Part shown: positions 14,301 to 23,222 of the stretch, one piece after another
Numbering within the stretch: position 1 is the stretch's first letter
Layout of the letters: each line of letters starts with the position of its first letter
Translations under genes and position numbers: made by a program
IMG/VR virus record: IMGVR_UViG_3300046715_000123
Location: 1-64,000 of that record
Reading direction: 5' to 3' (one strand)
Length of the DNA stretch: 64,000 bases
DNA from: a virus
The notes under the pieces: generated by a model
Told to the model about the DNA's origin: nothing
Database searches by the model: none
Seen by the model: only the letters and a program-made list of their open reading frames with translations

Positions 14301-16535
14301 TCACCCCGTCCGGCGGTCGAGCAGTAGATCCTCGCAGGTGGCATACACGGGAAGCAGGTCGGCGCAGGTCGCGAACTCGGTCACCACGTCCTGCCACGTC
14401 CTGCCTGCGGCCCCGTTGACGCCTGCGGTCATCGGCATGTCCGACTCGGTCAGCGGCAGCGTCCACGCCCGCCACGGTTCCATGGCCGTACCGCCCACCC
14501 TGCCCTCGGTGATCTGGGCGACGGTGACGTACATGTCGTCGACGCCCATGCCAGGTGCGGCCTGCCACAGCAGTGTGTTGCCGGAGTCGAGGAGCAGGTG
14601 CAGGGCCCGGCGTTCTTCGTCGGAGCGGGTCCAGATCTGCAGGTCGCCCTCGAGGCCCTGGCGCACCCCCGACAGGACCACCTTGTTGCGGCGCCCGCGG
14701 ACCACGAACGAGCTCTGTTCGACGGGCCGCTGCCAGTCCGGGGCCTTCGCCACCACCACCCGCAGGTTGCGCTGCGGGTTCGACGGGTCCTTCAGCCAGC
14801 ACTCGTTGGCGTCGGCCAGGGTGAGCGTGACCGCGTCCGAGGAGCGGGTAGACGCGATCCCGCCGGACGAGTTGTAGATCTCGACCTGGTAGGCGATCGG
14901 CACGTTGAGCGGCGCCTCATGATCCTCGACGACCAGCAGATCGGAGGTGACCGCCTGATGGTCGATGAGGCCTGCCGACCCGCGCACGAGCATGCGGGCA
15001 CCGTCCTGCCCGATCCGGTACACCGACAACGTGAACCCGCCGGTCGGCAACTCCCGCAACGTCAAGGTGACATAGCCGTCGTCGGAGTGGACCTCGATCG
15101 CGGTCAGCGGCAGAACCTGCCACAACGCCACCTGGTCGATGTGCAGCACGCTGGTCGCCGCCGACGCCGCCAGCACAAATTCGACCGCGGCCTGCGTAGC
15201 CCCTGCGGGGGCTATCGCGTCCGCCGGCAGGGCATACCAGGCGCCGCCGCCTGGAAGGATATATTCGTGCCCGGCCGAGGTGCCGAGGTCGGTGTTCGTA
15301 GCGTCGTACCAGCGGATGAAGACGTTGCCGGTCGCCCATGTTCCGGCTGCGACGTGGGCGATGGGCTGTGCCCGGAAGTTCTGCCCCTCGATGACACCGG
15401 GGAACTTCGGTGAGCGGATTGTGCTGGTGGTCGCCGTCGACGACGTCACCGCGAGCGCGTAGGCGCCTTCGAAGAAGCTGGCACCCCATGGTGTGGTGCG
15501 GGCCAGTGTCGCCACGCCGGCGGTCGTCGTCCAGCCTCCCGTTCCCATCTCGAAGCCTGCCGCGTCGTAGGTGAGGATCGACCCGGCCGCGAACTTCGGC
15601 GCCACCGTGACGACAACCGTCTCCAGTCGCAGTACCTGCCCAGCACTCGCCCCGTCCAGGCCGGCCGCCACGCTGCACGTGGCGGCATTCGCCGGGGCTA
15701 CGGCGGATGCCCACTGCCGGTACATGCCCGTCCCCGGCGGCGCCAGCATCGACCTCGCGGCCGATATCTGGTTGCCGTTGCTGTCGTAGAACCGCAGCTC
15801 AATCCACGCCGACGCCGACAGGACCGGGGGTTGCAGGTAGGCGTAGGCGATGTAGTCGACCCCCGGGGTGACCGTCGGCCGGTCCACCGCCAGCACGCTC
15901 GCGTTACCTGCGGCGACCGCCGTCATCGCCAGCGTGTGCCCGCCCGCCAGGTAGTTGTTGACGTCCCAGTTCAGCACCGGCACCTGCCGGGACACCGTCG
16001 CGTTCACGACCGGTACCCAGCCGGAAGCGTCGACCTCAGACGATTCCGTGTTGAACGGCAGCAGGTTGCCCTGAGTGCGGATCGGCAGGCCGAGGTAGAC
16101 GTTCTCCCAGAAGTGGGAGACGTTCGCGCCGGTCTCCGTCGACGAGAGCAGCACCCGTGCCTGTGCTGCGATCGGCGGCGCCTGACCGGCCACGCTCACC
16201 CGGTGCCAGCCCGACGACGACCCAGACGTGGTGACCGACCAGGTCGTGTTGAGTTCAACCCCCAGGTTCGTCAGCCACTGGATGCCGATCCGCTCCGGCA
16301 CCGGCCCAGCCGTGTCCGAGAACGCGTAGTAGGTGGCGCCAGGGGTGATGGGGTAGGAGGAGACGGTGCGGGCCTGCATCTCGCCCGCAGCCACCGACCG
16401 CACCGACAGGCATCCGTTGCCGTTCCGGCCACCCGTGCCCTGCGTGATCGTGCAGTTCACCTTCGACGTCCAGCCCGACGTGTTCGGGTCGATGGACTCC
16501 GTCGTTGAGCTGAGGAGATTCCCGGGAATCGACAA
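14301..16535 (-). CDS. large minor tail protein with beta-sandwich modules (744 aa)
   Basis: A TTG start at 16535 has GAGGGGG six bases upstream and no ATG competes. The protein has repeated modules of about 150 residues, each opening with a phrase such as GNLLSSTTESIDPNTSGW or GNLLPFNTESSEVDASGW and containing short motifs like ITPGATYYAF and VTPGVDYIAY. These resemble carbohydrate-binding-type jelly rolls. The C-terminal third (residues about 500-744) is a distal-tail-like domain. It probably contributes to host-wall recognition at the tail tip. Confidence 0.78.
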   Translation of the reverse strand: MSIPGNLLSSTTESIDPNTSGWTSKVNCTITQGTGGRNGNGCLSVRSVAAGEMQARTVSSYPITPGATYYAFSDTAGPVPERIGIQWLTNLGVELNTTWSVTTSGSSSGWHRVSVAGQAPPIAAQARVLLSSTETGANVSHFWENVYLGLPIRTQGNLLPFNTESSEVDASGWVPVVNATVSRQVPVLNWDVNNYLAGGHTLAMTAVAAGNASVLAVDRPTVTPGVDYIAYAYLQPPVLSASAWIELRFYDSNGNQISAARSMLAPPGTGMYRQWASAVAPANAATCSVAAGLDGASAGQVLRLETVVVTVAPKFAAGSILTYDAAGFEMGTGGWTTTAGVATLARTTPWGASFFEGAYALAVTSSTATTSTIRSPKFPGVIEGQNFRAQPIAHVAAGTWATGNVFIRWYDATNTDLGTSAGHEYILPGGGAWYALPADAIAPAGATQAAVEFVLAASAATSVLHIDQVALWQVLPLTAIEVHSDDGYVTLTLRELPTGGFTLSVYRIGQDGARMLVRGSAGLIDHQAVTSDLLVVEDHEAPLNVPIAYQVEIYNSSGGIASTRSSDAVTLTLADANECWLKDPSNPQRNLRVVVAKAPDWQRPVEQSSFVVRGRRNKVVLSGVRQGLEGDLQIWTRSDEERRALHLLLDSGNTLLWQAAPGMGVDDMYVTVAQITEGRVGGTAMEPWRAWTLPLTESDMPMTAGVNGAAGRTWQDVVTEFATCADLLPVYATCEDLLLDRRTG

Positions 16536-16546
16536 GACAACCCCCT

Positions 16547-19500
16547 CTAGCCCGCGTTGAGTACGGAGATCAGTTCCTGCTGGCCTGCCTGCATGACCGC
16601 CGTCGCCTCGCCCCGCACCCGACCCAGGAACTCCCCGGAGTCGAGCCGCAGGTCACCCTCGAAGGACATCGGCCCCGACTGCCCGCGCCCGGCCAGTGTG
16701 GTGAGCGCGTTGGCCTGCGAGGTGGTGAACACCGGCTCCGGCCGCCCGGTGCCGTTGTAGGCGAGGTTGAGGCCGGGCTGCAGGTAGCCACCCGAGTCGT
16801 ACTTGCCGGGTTCGAACCCGTACCAGGAGCGGAACAGCTTGTCGTTGTAGCCGCGGGCCCGGCTTCCGACGATGACGCCGTCCCCGCCACGGGACTCGAC
16901 TTTCGTCTTGCCCAACGTGCCAGCGGTGTGGCCGACACCGGCGTTCGTGATGCCGATGCGGAACGGCGAGTTGCCGTGGTAGACCCAGCCAGGCGGGGCG
17001 GTCTTCCCGGAGAAGGCCCCGGTCGCCCAGCGCCGGTGCGGCTTCTGGCCCCGGATCACCGACTCGATCGCGGACATGAAACCGGAGCAGTCCCAGCTGG
17101 GGTTGCCGTTGCCGCCCCACTGGTAGGGCTTGCCGTTCTGGGTCTTGGCCCACTTCAGTGCGGCCTGGATCTTCGGGCCGCCAATGCCGCCGGCGCCCTT
17201 CTTGTCGGCGTCCTTTGAGTAGCCGAACAGGGCGTCGAGGATCTTTGTGGGGATGTGTCGGACCAGGCTCCCGAAGCCTGTGTCCATGCCGGGGAAGTTC
17301 TTCAGGATCGGGTCGACGACGTACTTCACACCCGCACGGGCCGAGGCCTCGAGGGTGTCTGTCAGCCAACTGGCGGACTTCTTGATGCCGTTCCACGCGG
17401 CGGAGCCGACACCGGCCAGCTTGTTCGCCGCACCCCCGATCCACCCGAAGATGCCGCCGTCCTTGTACCGCAGCGTGTGATCGGTCGGTGTCATCGGGTT
17501 CCCGCCGAAGACGGGAGCGAGCGCGGCCTTGACGCCGTTCGCGCCACGGGAGCGGGCGAGCGCGTTCATCGAGCCCACGAACCCGGAGCCGACCGCGCGG
17601 GTGAACTCGGGCCGCATGATGGCCTCGCCGCCCGACAGCTCGAGGGCTCCACCCGTGGGCGAGATGAACTTGTGGACGTCCCGGCCCGGGGTGTAGCCGG
17701 GCATGATGCCGCCGGACGCGAACGTGAACTTGGACAGCTTCGGTGCACCGAACGCGCCAGCAACCTTGTTCCAGACGCCGACGATGCCGTTGTTGTAGAC
17801 GGTATCGACGATGAACTGGACCGGCTTCCTCGCAACGTTCTTGATCTTGTCCCACTGGGTTTTGATCGCCCCGACCGCGTCGGAGAACACTCCGCCCAAG
17901 CCCTTGATGATGCGCTTCCAGCCGTCAAAGATCGGCTTGATGCCCACCCGGTACACGGTCCCGATCGCAGAACTGATCTTGTCCCAGGCCGGTTTGATCG
18001 CCTTCTCGTACAGCCACTTCGCCCAGCCGCCGACCGTCTTCAAGCCCTCCCAGAAGAACCGGAATATCGGCTTGAGGACGTTGTTCCACATGAATTTGGC
18101 GCCCAGTACGACGCCGTCCCAGGCCGGTTTGATCGCGTTCTTCCACAGCCAGGCTGCCAGGGAGCCGATCTTCTGGAACGCAGGCTTGAACGCATTCGTC
18201 CACAGCCACATCGCGAACTTGCCGAGCAGCTTCACCGCGACGATGATCGGCAGGATCACCGCGACGACGATCGCCGTCAACAGGATCCGGGCGGCCAGCG
18301 AGATCGCATCCCATGCGGGCTTGATCGCGTTGTTCCACAGCCACAAAGCCCACCGGCCGACCGTCTGCAGGGCTTGCCAGATGAACGTGAACACGGGCTT
18401 GAGAACGTTGTTCCAGACGAACAGGGCAGCCGTCTTGATGCCGTCCCATGCCGCCTGCACCGCGGTCCGGAACCAGCCGAACTTGTTGTACGCGTAGATG
18501 ACCAGCGCGATAAGAGCGAGGATCGCCAGGCCGATTAGTACATACGGGTTTGCTGCCGCAGCCGCGTTAAACGCCCACTGCGCGATCGTCCACAGCTTCG
18601 TTGCCACGATGATGCCGTAGATGAGCAGGATGAACCACGGCGCCTTGTCCGCGATGATCCCGATCGCCTCAGCCAACCCGCCCAGCAGCTTCAGCAGCGG
18701 GCCCGACAGCGGTGACAGTGCCTCGCCGACGTTCAGCAACCCACGGCCGATCTTGCCGAGGGTGTCCGCGAGGAGCGGCCCCTTGTCGGAGGCGTAGCTC
18801 AGGAACCGCTCGAACTCCGGCGACCCCTTCAGGTTGGCGCCCCAGTTCGCGAACCGTTTCGTGATCCGCTGCAGCCGGGAGCTGATGCCGTCCATGTGCG
18901 GCAGGAAGGCGTCGATGATGCCCGCCATCCCCTTCAGAACGTTACCGAAGGAGATCCCCAGCCCGGTGATCGCAGGCTTCACCGATCCCTGCAGATCCTT
19001 CTTGAAGCCCTGCCAGAACGGGGTCTTCACCGACGCCGACGCGCGGTCCTGCAACCCCTTGATGGCATCCGCGGCACCCTTCACGAACGGGGTGAGCGTC
19101 GGCAGCGTGTTTCGAAGCGACACCAGCGCCCGCGTGAAGATGGGCATCACCGCGGGCTGCAACGACTTCGCCCACGCCGAGAACGCTGTCCGCAGGTTGA
19201 GGAACGCGTTGAACGTGTCCCGCGCACTGGGGGTCAGTTTCGCCAGTTCCGCCTGGTACTTGGCCTGCGCGACCGCAGCCTGATCCATGCCGCTGGCCGC
19301 CGACAACGACGCCGACTCGATCTGCCGCTGAGCGCTGGCCACCGAGTCCGCAGCGTTCTGCTGCGCCACCGCCACATTCGCGGTCGCCTCACTGACCCGC
19401 TGCTGAGCCTCAGCAACCTGCCGGGCTGTCTCAACCTGCGTGCGAGCTGCCTCAGCCTGCGCATCCTTCACGGCCTGCTGCTGGGTGGCGACGTTCTGCT

Positions 19501-20881
19501 GCGCCTGCATGAGCCGGTCCTGGGCACTCTTGTACGTGTCGGTGCCCTTGACGCCCGCCTTGTTCGCGGCGGTCGTCTCCGACTTCAGGCGCTTCGTCTC
19601 GGTGGTCTGCTCCTTGAGCCGCTGCACGGCCTGGTCGTAGGCCAGCAAGGCTTTCTGCTTGTCCAGCTCGGTCGCGTTCGCGTTCCGCAGGACGGCGTTC
19701 CGCTGAGCGGTCGCCTCCTTCAGTTGGATCTCCGCATCCCGCTGCGACAAGACCGAGTCGGCGAGCTGGTTGTTGAGATCCTCAAGCTCCTGCGCGGCCT
19801 GCTGACGTGCGGCGGTCAGATCCTCCTGGGCCTTCTTCGCCGACACCTGAGCGGCTGCAAGAGACTTCTCCGCGTCCTGCACCTGCCGGGCCGCCTGCTG
19901 GTTCCGCTGGGCTGCCTGCACGATCGCGTCCGCCGCGGCCTGCTTCGCCTGCTTCACCTGCTGCTGAGCCTGAGCGATCTGCCGGGCGCCGTTACGCTCC
20001 GCCGTCGCCAAAGCCTGCTGGGCACCGGCCATCTGCAGTGCTTTCGACGCACCCTGCGACGACGCCTGACTGCCCTTGATCGTCTCCGTCGTGGCCGCCT
20101 GCTGCGCAGCCTTCTGCGCCTGCAGCACAGTGCCGATCTGCTTGAACGCCGGAATCGCCACCAGCGCAATCCCGCCGATACCCGCACCCGCGGCCGTAGC
20201 AGCAGCAGCAATCGCCCCGAGTCCAGCCGCGACGACGGGCAGCACCGGCAGGATTGCCGGCCCGAACGTGAGCGCCGTCGCGACCAGCAGCTGCATGCCA
20301 GAGACCGACTTGGACGTGTCGATGTCCACTTTCTTGCCGTCGACGGCGTCAACCTCGGCCCGCAACGCAGCCAACTGCGCCAACGCTGCGGCCGTGTCAG
20401 CTCGGACCTGGACGTTCGGGTGCTCGGCACCCAGACGACGCAGACGCGCCTCAATGTCCGTGATCTCCGCCAGCGCGACCCCGGCGTCAACGTCGATACC
20501 GATCCGCTTGTTCGACAGGGTTTCCAGACGAGCCCGCAGACGGGCCATGTCCGCGTCGAAGCCCGTCGACGACAGACGAACGTCAGCACGCGGCAGCGAC
20601 TTGAACGCGGCCTCCAGGCGGGCCTTCAACGAGCGGGAGAACGCGCCCGCCGTCTCATCGCCCTGCCGCGCCGCGGCCGGCCGTGCCGCCCGGCCGCCCG
20701 CGTTGATGCCGTCACGGATCGCCGGGGTGATGTGCGTGACGATCTGGCGGCCGATGATTCGCCCGACCTCGTCACCGATCTGCCCCGCGGGTGGTACGAG
20801 CGCCTGCTGGAGACGCCCGTAGATGCCCCGCGTGTTGGGTACGACGTCGACCTCGACGGAACCGATGCTGATCGCGGCCAA
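16547..20881 (-). CDS. tape measure protein with NlpC/P60-like C-terminal domain (1444 aa)
   Basis: A TTG at 20881 is the probable start (GGGGGTGACTCC before it). The N-terminus begins MAAISIGSVEVDVVPNTRG. A long Gln/Ala-rich coiled coil covers about 260-530, then hydrophobic segments (FILLIYGIIVATKLW, VLIGLAILALIALVIYAY) and several Trp-rich repeats of the type WNNVLKPIF. Near the C-terminus PYQWGGNGNPSWDCSGF carries a candidate catalytic Cys1265 and GHTAGTL a His1318, as in NlpC/P60 cysteine peptidases. It sets tail length and may open the cell wall during DNA entry. It is the longest gene in the window. Confidence 0.93.
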   Translation of the reverse strand: MAAISIGSVEVDVVPNTRGIYGRLQQALVPPAGQIGDEVGRIIGRQIVTHITPAIRDGINAGGRAARPAAARQGDETAGAFSRSLKARLEAAFKSLPRADVRLSSTGFDADMARLRARLETLSNKRIGIDVDAGVALAEITDIEARLRRLGAEHPNVQVRADTAAALAQLAALRAEVDAVDGKKVDIDTSKSVSGMQLLVATALTFGPAILPVLPVVAAGLGAIAAAATAAGAGIGGIALVAIPAFKQIGTVLQAQKAAQQAATTETIKGSQASSQGASKALQMAGAQQALATAERNGARQIAQAQQQVKQAKQAAADAIVQAAQRNQQAARQVQDAEKSLAAAQVSAKKAQEDLTAARQQAAQELEDLNNQLADSVLSQRDAEIQLKEATAQRNAVLRNANATELDKQKALLAYDQAVQRLKEQTTETKRLKSETTAANKAGVKGTDTYKSAQDRLMQAQQNVATQQQAVKDAQAEAARTQVETARQVAEAQQRVSEATANVAVAQQNAADSVASAQRQIESASLSAASGMDQAAVAQAKYQAELAKLTPSARDTFNAFLNLRTAFSAWAKSLQPAVMPIFTRALVSLRNTLPTLTPFVKGAADAIKGLQDRASASVKTPFWQGFKKDLQGSVKPAITGLGISFGNVLKGMAGIIDAFLPHMDGISSRLQRITKRFANWGANLKGSPEFERFLSYASDKGPLLADTLGKIGRGLLNVGEALSPLSGPLLKLLGGLAEAIGIIADKAPWFILLIYGIIVATKLWTIAQWAFNAAAAANPYVLIGLAILALIALVIYAYNKFGWFRTAVQAAWDGIKTAALFVWNNVLKPVFTFIWQALQTVGRWALWLWNNAIKPAWDAISLAARILLTAIVVAVILPIIVAVKLLGKFAMWLWTNAFKPAFQKIGSLAAWLWKNAIKPAWDGVVLGAKFMWNNVLKPIFRFFWEGLKTVGGWAKWLYEKAIKPAWDKISSAIGTVYRVGIKPIFDGWKRIIKGLGGVFSDAVGAIKTQWDKIKNVARKPVQFIVDTVYNNGIVGVWNKVAGAFGAPKLSKFTFASGGIMPGYTPGRDVHKFISPTGGALELSGGEAIMRPEFTRAVGSGFVGSMNALARSRGANGVKAALAPVFGGNPMTPTDHTLRYKDGGIFGWIGGAANKLAGVGSAAWNGIKKSASWLTDTLEASARAGVKYVVDPILKNFPGMDTGFGSLVRHIPTKILDALFGYSKDADKKGAGGIGGPKIQAALKWAKTQNGKPYQWGGNGNPSWDCSGFMSAIESVIRGQKPHRRWATGAFSGKTAPPGWVYHGNSPFRIGITNAGVGHTAGTLGKTKVESRGGDGVIVGSRARGYNDKLFRSWYGFEPGKYDSGGYLQPGLNLAYNGTGRPEPVFTTSQANALTTLAGRGQSGPMSFEGDLRLDSGEFLGRVRGEATAVMQAGQQELISVLNAG

Positions 20882-20902
20882 GGAGTCACCCCCTCCGTGG
20901 CG

Positions 20903-21268
20903 CTACGCGGCACCACCGTTGATCAGTTGGAAGAGCGTCTGTGCGCCTTCGTCGGTGAGCTTCGGCTTCGGCCGTACAGGCTTTGCGCCAGGGCGGCGAG
21001 TCGGCTCTGGAACGTCCGGCCGCTTGGCTTTCTTGTCGGTGTTGGCGCAGATCAGCACGTACTCGACACGACGGATCGCATCGAGTACGGATGCCAGGAG
21101 CTGCTCCTCCTGCGACCAACGCCCCTGTTCGGGCTCGCCCTGCTCCGCCTGCTCCGCCAGTTCGTCTTCCGGCATGGCGTTGCGGAGCGCCGTCCATGTG
21201 GCGGATTCGGGTGGTAGGTGCTGAATCAACACCCGCAGCCGCCGCCACGTCATGGTGCCCCGGTGCAC
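20903..21268 (-). CDS. tail assembly chaperone, T-type extension (made by -1 frameshift)
   Basis: As an independent ORF it could start at GTG 21268. However, its frame is open up to 21370, and that upstream stretch also reads as family-like protein (VVEAHAEVAEADLLRYYHG then VDLLDVHRGTMTWRRLRVL). It is therefore best read as the second half of a frameshift product that begins at 21705 and shifts near 21358-21364. The G/GT pair of chaperones binds the tape measure during tail assembly. The two genes sit directly before the tape measure gene, as in most long-tailed phages. Confidence 0.85.
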   Translation of the reverse strand: MHRGTMTWRRLRVLIQHLPPESATWTALRNAMPEDELAEQAEQGEPEQGRWSQEEQLLASVLDAIRRVEYVLICANTDKKAKRPDVPEPTRRPGAKPVRPKPKLTDEGAQTLFQLINGGAA

Positions 21269-21312
21269 GTCCAGCAGGTCGACCCCGTGGTAGTAGCGCA
21301 GCAGGTCAGCTT

Positions 21313-21705
21313 CTACCGCCTCCGCGTGCGCCTCGACGACGGAGCGGGTCCATTGGATTTCCCCAGGCTCTCACCGCTGCGAGTAGCTGCGTCCTGGGTG
21401 AACTCGAGGAACTCCACGATCGTGGGGTCGAGTTCGAGGTACAGCTCGTAGTCGTCAGGGTGGAAGATCTTCTGCGCGAACCCGTCGAGGTCGCCCTGGT
21501 TGAGCATGCGCTGCCACGACGATCGCCACGCCGACGGCGGAATGATCTGCACTTCCTCGTCGCACAGCGTCGCGGTCATGTAGTGGCCCTCCGCCTCAGC
21601 CTCCTGTGCTTCGGCCTCGGTGACCTCCTCGGGCTCCTCGACGCGGGCGCGTGACTGTGCACGCGGAGCGGACTTGCGGGCGGTGGTACGTGGATTGGTA
21701 GCCAC
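21313..21705 (-). CDS. tail assembly chaperone, G-type (130 aa)
   Basis: A GTG start at 21705 follows AAGGAGG. The N-terminus is basic and then acidic (VEEPEEVTEAEAQEAEAEGH). The core LCDEEVQIIPPSAWRSSWQRM...HPDDYELYLELDPTIVEFLEF is typical of actinophage gpG-like chaperones. The last 20 residues, read past the slippery site, are Arg/Ser-rich. The sequence GGGGAAA near the 3' end allows a -1 shift into the overlapping T frame. Confidence 0.85.
   Translation of the reverse strand: MATNPRTTARKSAPRAQSRARVEEPEEVTEAEAQEAEAEGHYMTATLCDEEVQIIPPSAWRSSWQRMLNQGDLDGFAQKIFHPDDYELYLELDPTIVEFLEFTQDAATRSGESLGKSNGPAPSSRRTRRR
21358..21364 (-). other. programmed -1 ribosomal frameshift site GGGGAAA
   Basis: Read on the minus strand, the zero-frame codons CTG-GGG-AAA-TCC can shift back one base to continue with ATC-CAA-TGG in the T frame. 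The T frame first opens at 21370 and the G frame ends at 21313, so the slip must happen in this short overlap. This is the conserved place and type of the gpG/gpGT frameshift in long-tailed phages. Confidence 0.8.
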
Positions 21706-21747
21706 GGCGCGGGCCTCCTTAGATCAACGGCGCGGGCAGAAAGGAAA

Positions 21748-21795
21748 GGTGGACGGGCCGGGCCCGCGCCGGCTGGCTATCTCGGCCCGTCCACC
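21748..21795 (-). terminator. stem-loop after major tail gene
   Basis: A perfect 13-base stem (21748-21760 with 21783-21795) lies three bases after the major tail protein stop. It may lower transcription into the chaperone genes, which are needed in smaller amounts. Confidence 0.75.
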
Positions 21796-21798
21796 AGC

Positions 21799-22389
21799 TC
21801 AGGAACCCGTCGAGGTCGGCGTCGCCGGGATCTTGTCGGTGTGGTACACGGTGTTGCCCGCGCCGTCCGGGTACGCGGTCACGGTGATCTCGTAGCCGCT
21901 CATCTCGTCCTGCTTGAACGTGACGTCGGAGCGGTCGGAGACCTCGCCGCTGGGGACGTAGAAGCCTCGGGCGTTCTCGCCGTCGAGGACGACGAACCAC
22001 CAGGAGCGGCGGTCCGGCGTCGGCGACGCGGTCTCAGCGAACGAGGTGAGACCGCTGGTGCTGTCCGGGGAGAGGTCCCCGGCGGGAATCCGGTACATGA
22101 CGGACTGCACGGCGACGCGGGCGGTCTCCCACAGCGTCACCTTGAACGTGCGGATGCTCTTCGTAATCTGCGTGCGGAACGGCGAGGTCAGGCCCCAGGG
22201 GGTGAACTCCTGGGAGTCCTCGTCGAAGCCGTACACGAGACCGTCGTCGGAGATGGCGCCAAGCGGCTCCCACGGGGAGATGGGCTGGACGAGCGGGGAG
22301 GTGGGCGCGGTCGCGCCGAGGTCCGCCACCCAGCCGCCGCCGTTGGCGCCGATGATGGTGAGGTCCGCCGCGCGGGTGATGTTGACCAT
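21799..22389 (-). CDS. major tail protein (196 aa)
   Basis: The ATG at 22389 is used (GGAG nine bases before). The sequence NITRAADLTIIGANGGGWVADLG, then DSQEFTPWGLTSPFRTQITKS and ITVTAYPDGAGNTVYH, fits the tail-tube subunit of Streptomyces siphophages: beta-rich, with no enzyme motif. It is flanked by hairpins on both sides, which would let it be expressed at a different level from its neighbours. It assembles into the tail tube around the tape measure. Confidence 0.85.
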   Translation of the reverse strand: MVNITRAADLTIIGANGGGWVADLGATAPTSPLVQPISPWEPLGAISDDGLVYGFDEDSQEFTPWGLTSPFRTQITKSIRTFKVTLWETARVAVQSVMYRIPAGDLSPDSTSGLTSFAETASPTPDRRSWWFVVLDGENARGFYVPSGEVSDRSDVTFKQDEMSGYEITVTAYPDGAGNTVYHTDKIPATPTSTGS

Positions 22390-22414
22390 GGAAAGGGTCT
22401 CCAGACATGCGAGA

Positions 22415-22434
22415 ACCCCGCACGGCGGCGGGGT
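22415..22434 (-). terminator. short stem-loop before major tail gene
   Basis: ACCCCGC (22415-22421) pairs with GCGGGGT (22428-22434). It lies in the gap between the tail-completion gene and the major tail gene and could be a weak terminator or an RNA stabiliser. Confidence 0.5.
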
Positions 22435-22465
22435 GGGGTGGAGGGTCCGGCGCGGGCCCAGCCGG

Positions 22466-22864
22466 TCAGGAGACCGGGTGACAGTAGATCTCGTAGGTCG
22501 CCCCGACACGGCGGAGCGCGGTGTTCTCGTAGGGGCGGACAGCCGGCCGGGAGATGGTGCCTGTCCGACCGAACACGGCATGCTCGGTGACGCTGCCGCG
22601 CAGTTGTGTGAGGACCCATCCGCGGATGCTTGCCGCGAGTGCGATCGCATCGGCTCGGGTGGAGTGGTAGACGTCGATGTCGACGAACGGCCGGTCAAGC
22701 CGGAACCCGTCGTCTCCGCCGCCCGCCACCTGCACTTGCACGGTGGGCAACTCGTTGGCCAGGTTGTTGTCGAGCTCGTCGCGGACCACGACGTCCTCGC
22801 CGAGGGCGGCTCTGAGGGCGACCATGACGGCCAGTTCGACGTCTACAGACCCGACGTCAGCCAT
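22466..22864 (-). CDS. tail terminator / tail completion protein (132 aa)
   Basis: The ATG at 22864 overlaps the end of the HK97-gp10-like gene. The sequence VDVELAVMVALRAALGEDVVVRDEL and PTVQVQVAGGGDD..RPFVDIDVYHSTRADA fits the tail-terminator fold (short helix, then beta strands) of this position in the gene order. It should cap the tail tube at its head-proximal end. Confidence 0.75.
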   Translation of the reverse strand: MADVGSVDVELAVMVALRAALGEDVVVRDELDNNLANELPTVQVQVAGGGDDGFRLDRPFVDIDVYHSTRADAIALAASIRGWVLTQLRGSVTEHAVFGRTGTISRPAVRPYENTALRRVGATYEIYCHPVS

Positions 22865-23189
22865 GGGCGCCGCCCGCCTGAGCCGCCCGCAGAAGCACGT
22901 GATGCGCAGGCACCCGCTCGGTGCCGTACTCCACCCAGCGCGCGTAGTAGGCCTCGTTGCGGACCGTGGCGACAGCGCGGTCGCGGCGTCGGCCGCCCCG
23001 CAGCGTGCTGTCCACCTTCCAGCTCTCCTTGTAATGGCCCGGGTGCGGGTCACCGGCACCGCCGACCGGCGACAGGGCCACCGCAGCGGCCCGGATCGCG
23101 TCGGCGCGGCGCACAAGGTCCGCCCGAACCATCTCTGACCGAAGCAGTTGGCCCACGCCTCTCCGGTTCATCTTGAAGCGTGCTGCCAT
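22857..23189 (-). CDS. HK97 gp10-like head-tail connector protein (110 aa)
   Basis: The protein contains RADLVRRADAIRAAAVALSPV and WVEYGTERVPAHHVLLRAAQ, the closing motif of the HK97-gp10/tail-completion family. It lies between head-closure and tail-terminator genes in the standard order. A plus-strand gene begins only 33 bases beyond its start. Confidence 0.82.
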   Translation of the reverse strand: MAARFKMNRRGVGQLLRSEMVRADLVRRADAIRAAAVALSPVGGAGDPHPGHYKESWKVDSTLRGGRRRDRAVATVRNEAYYARWVEYGTERVPAHHVLLRAAQAGGAHG

Positions 23190-23222
23190 ACCCTCAACTC
23201 CTCACACACCAGAGGGGTCAAC

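Noticed and set aside
18896-21217. 773-codon plus-strand ORF opposite the tape measure gene
   Set aside because: It is rich in Arg, Leu and Gly with no domain pattern and mirrors the coding strand. Long antisense frames are normal in very GC-rich DNA.
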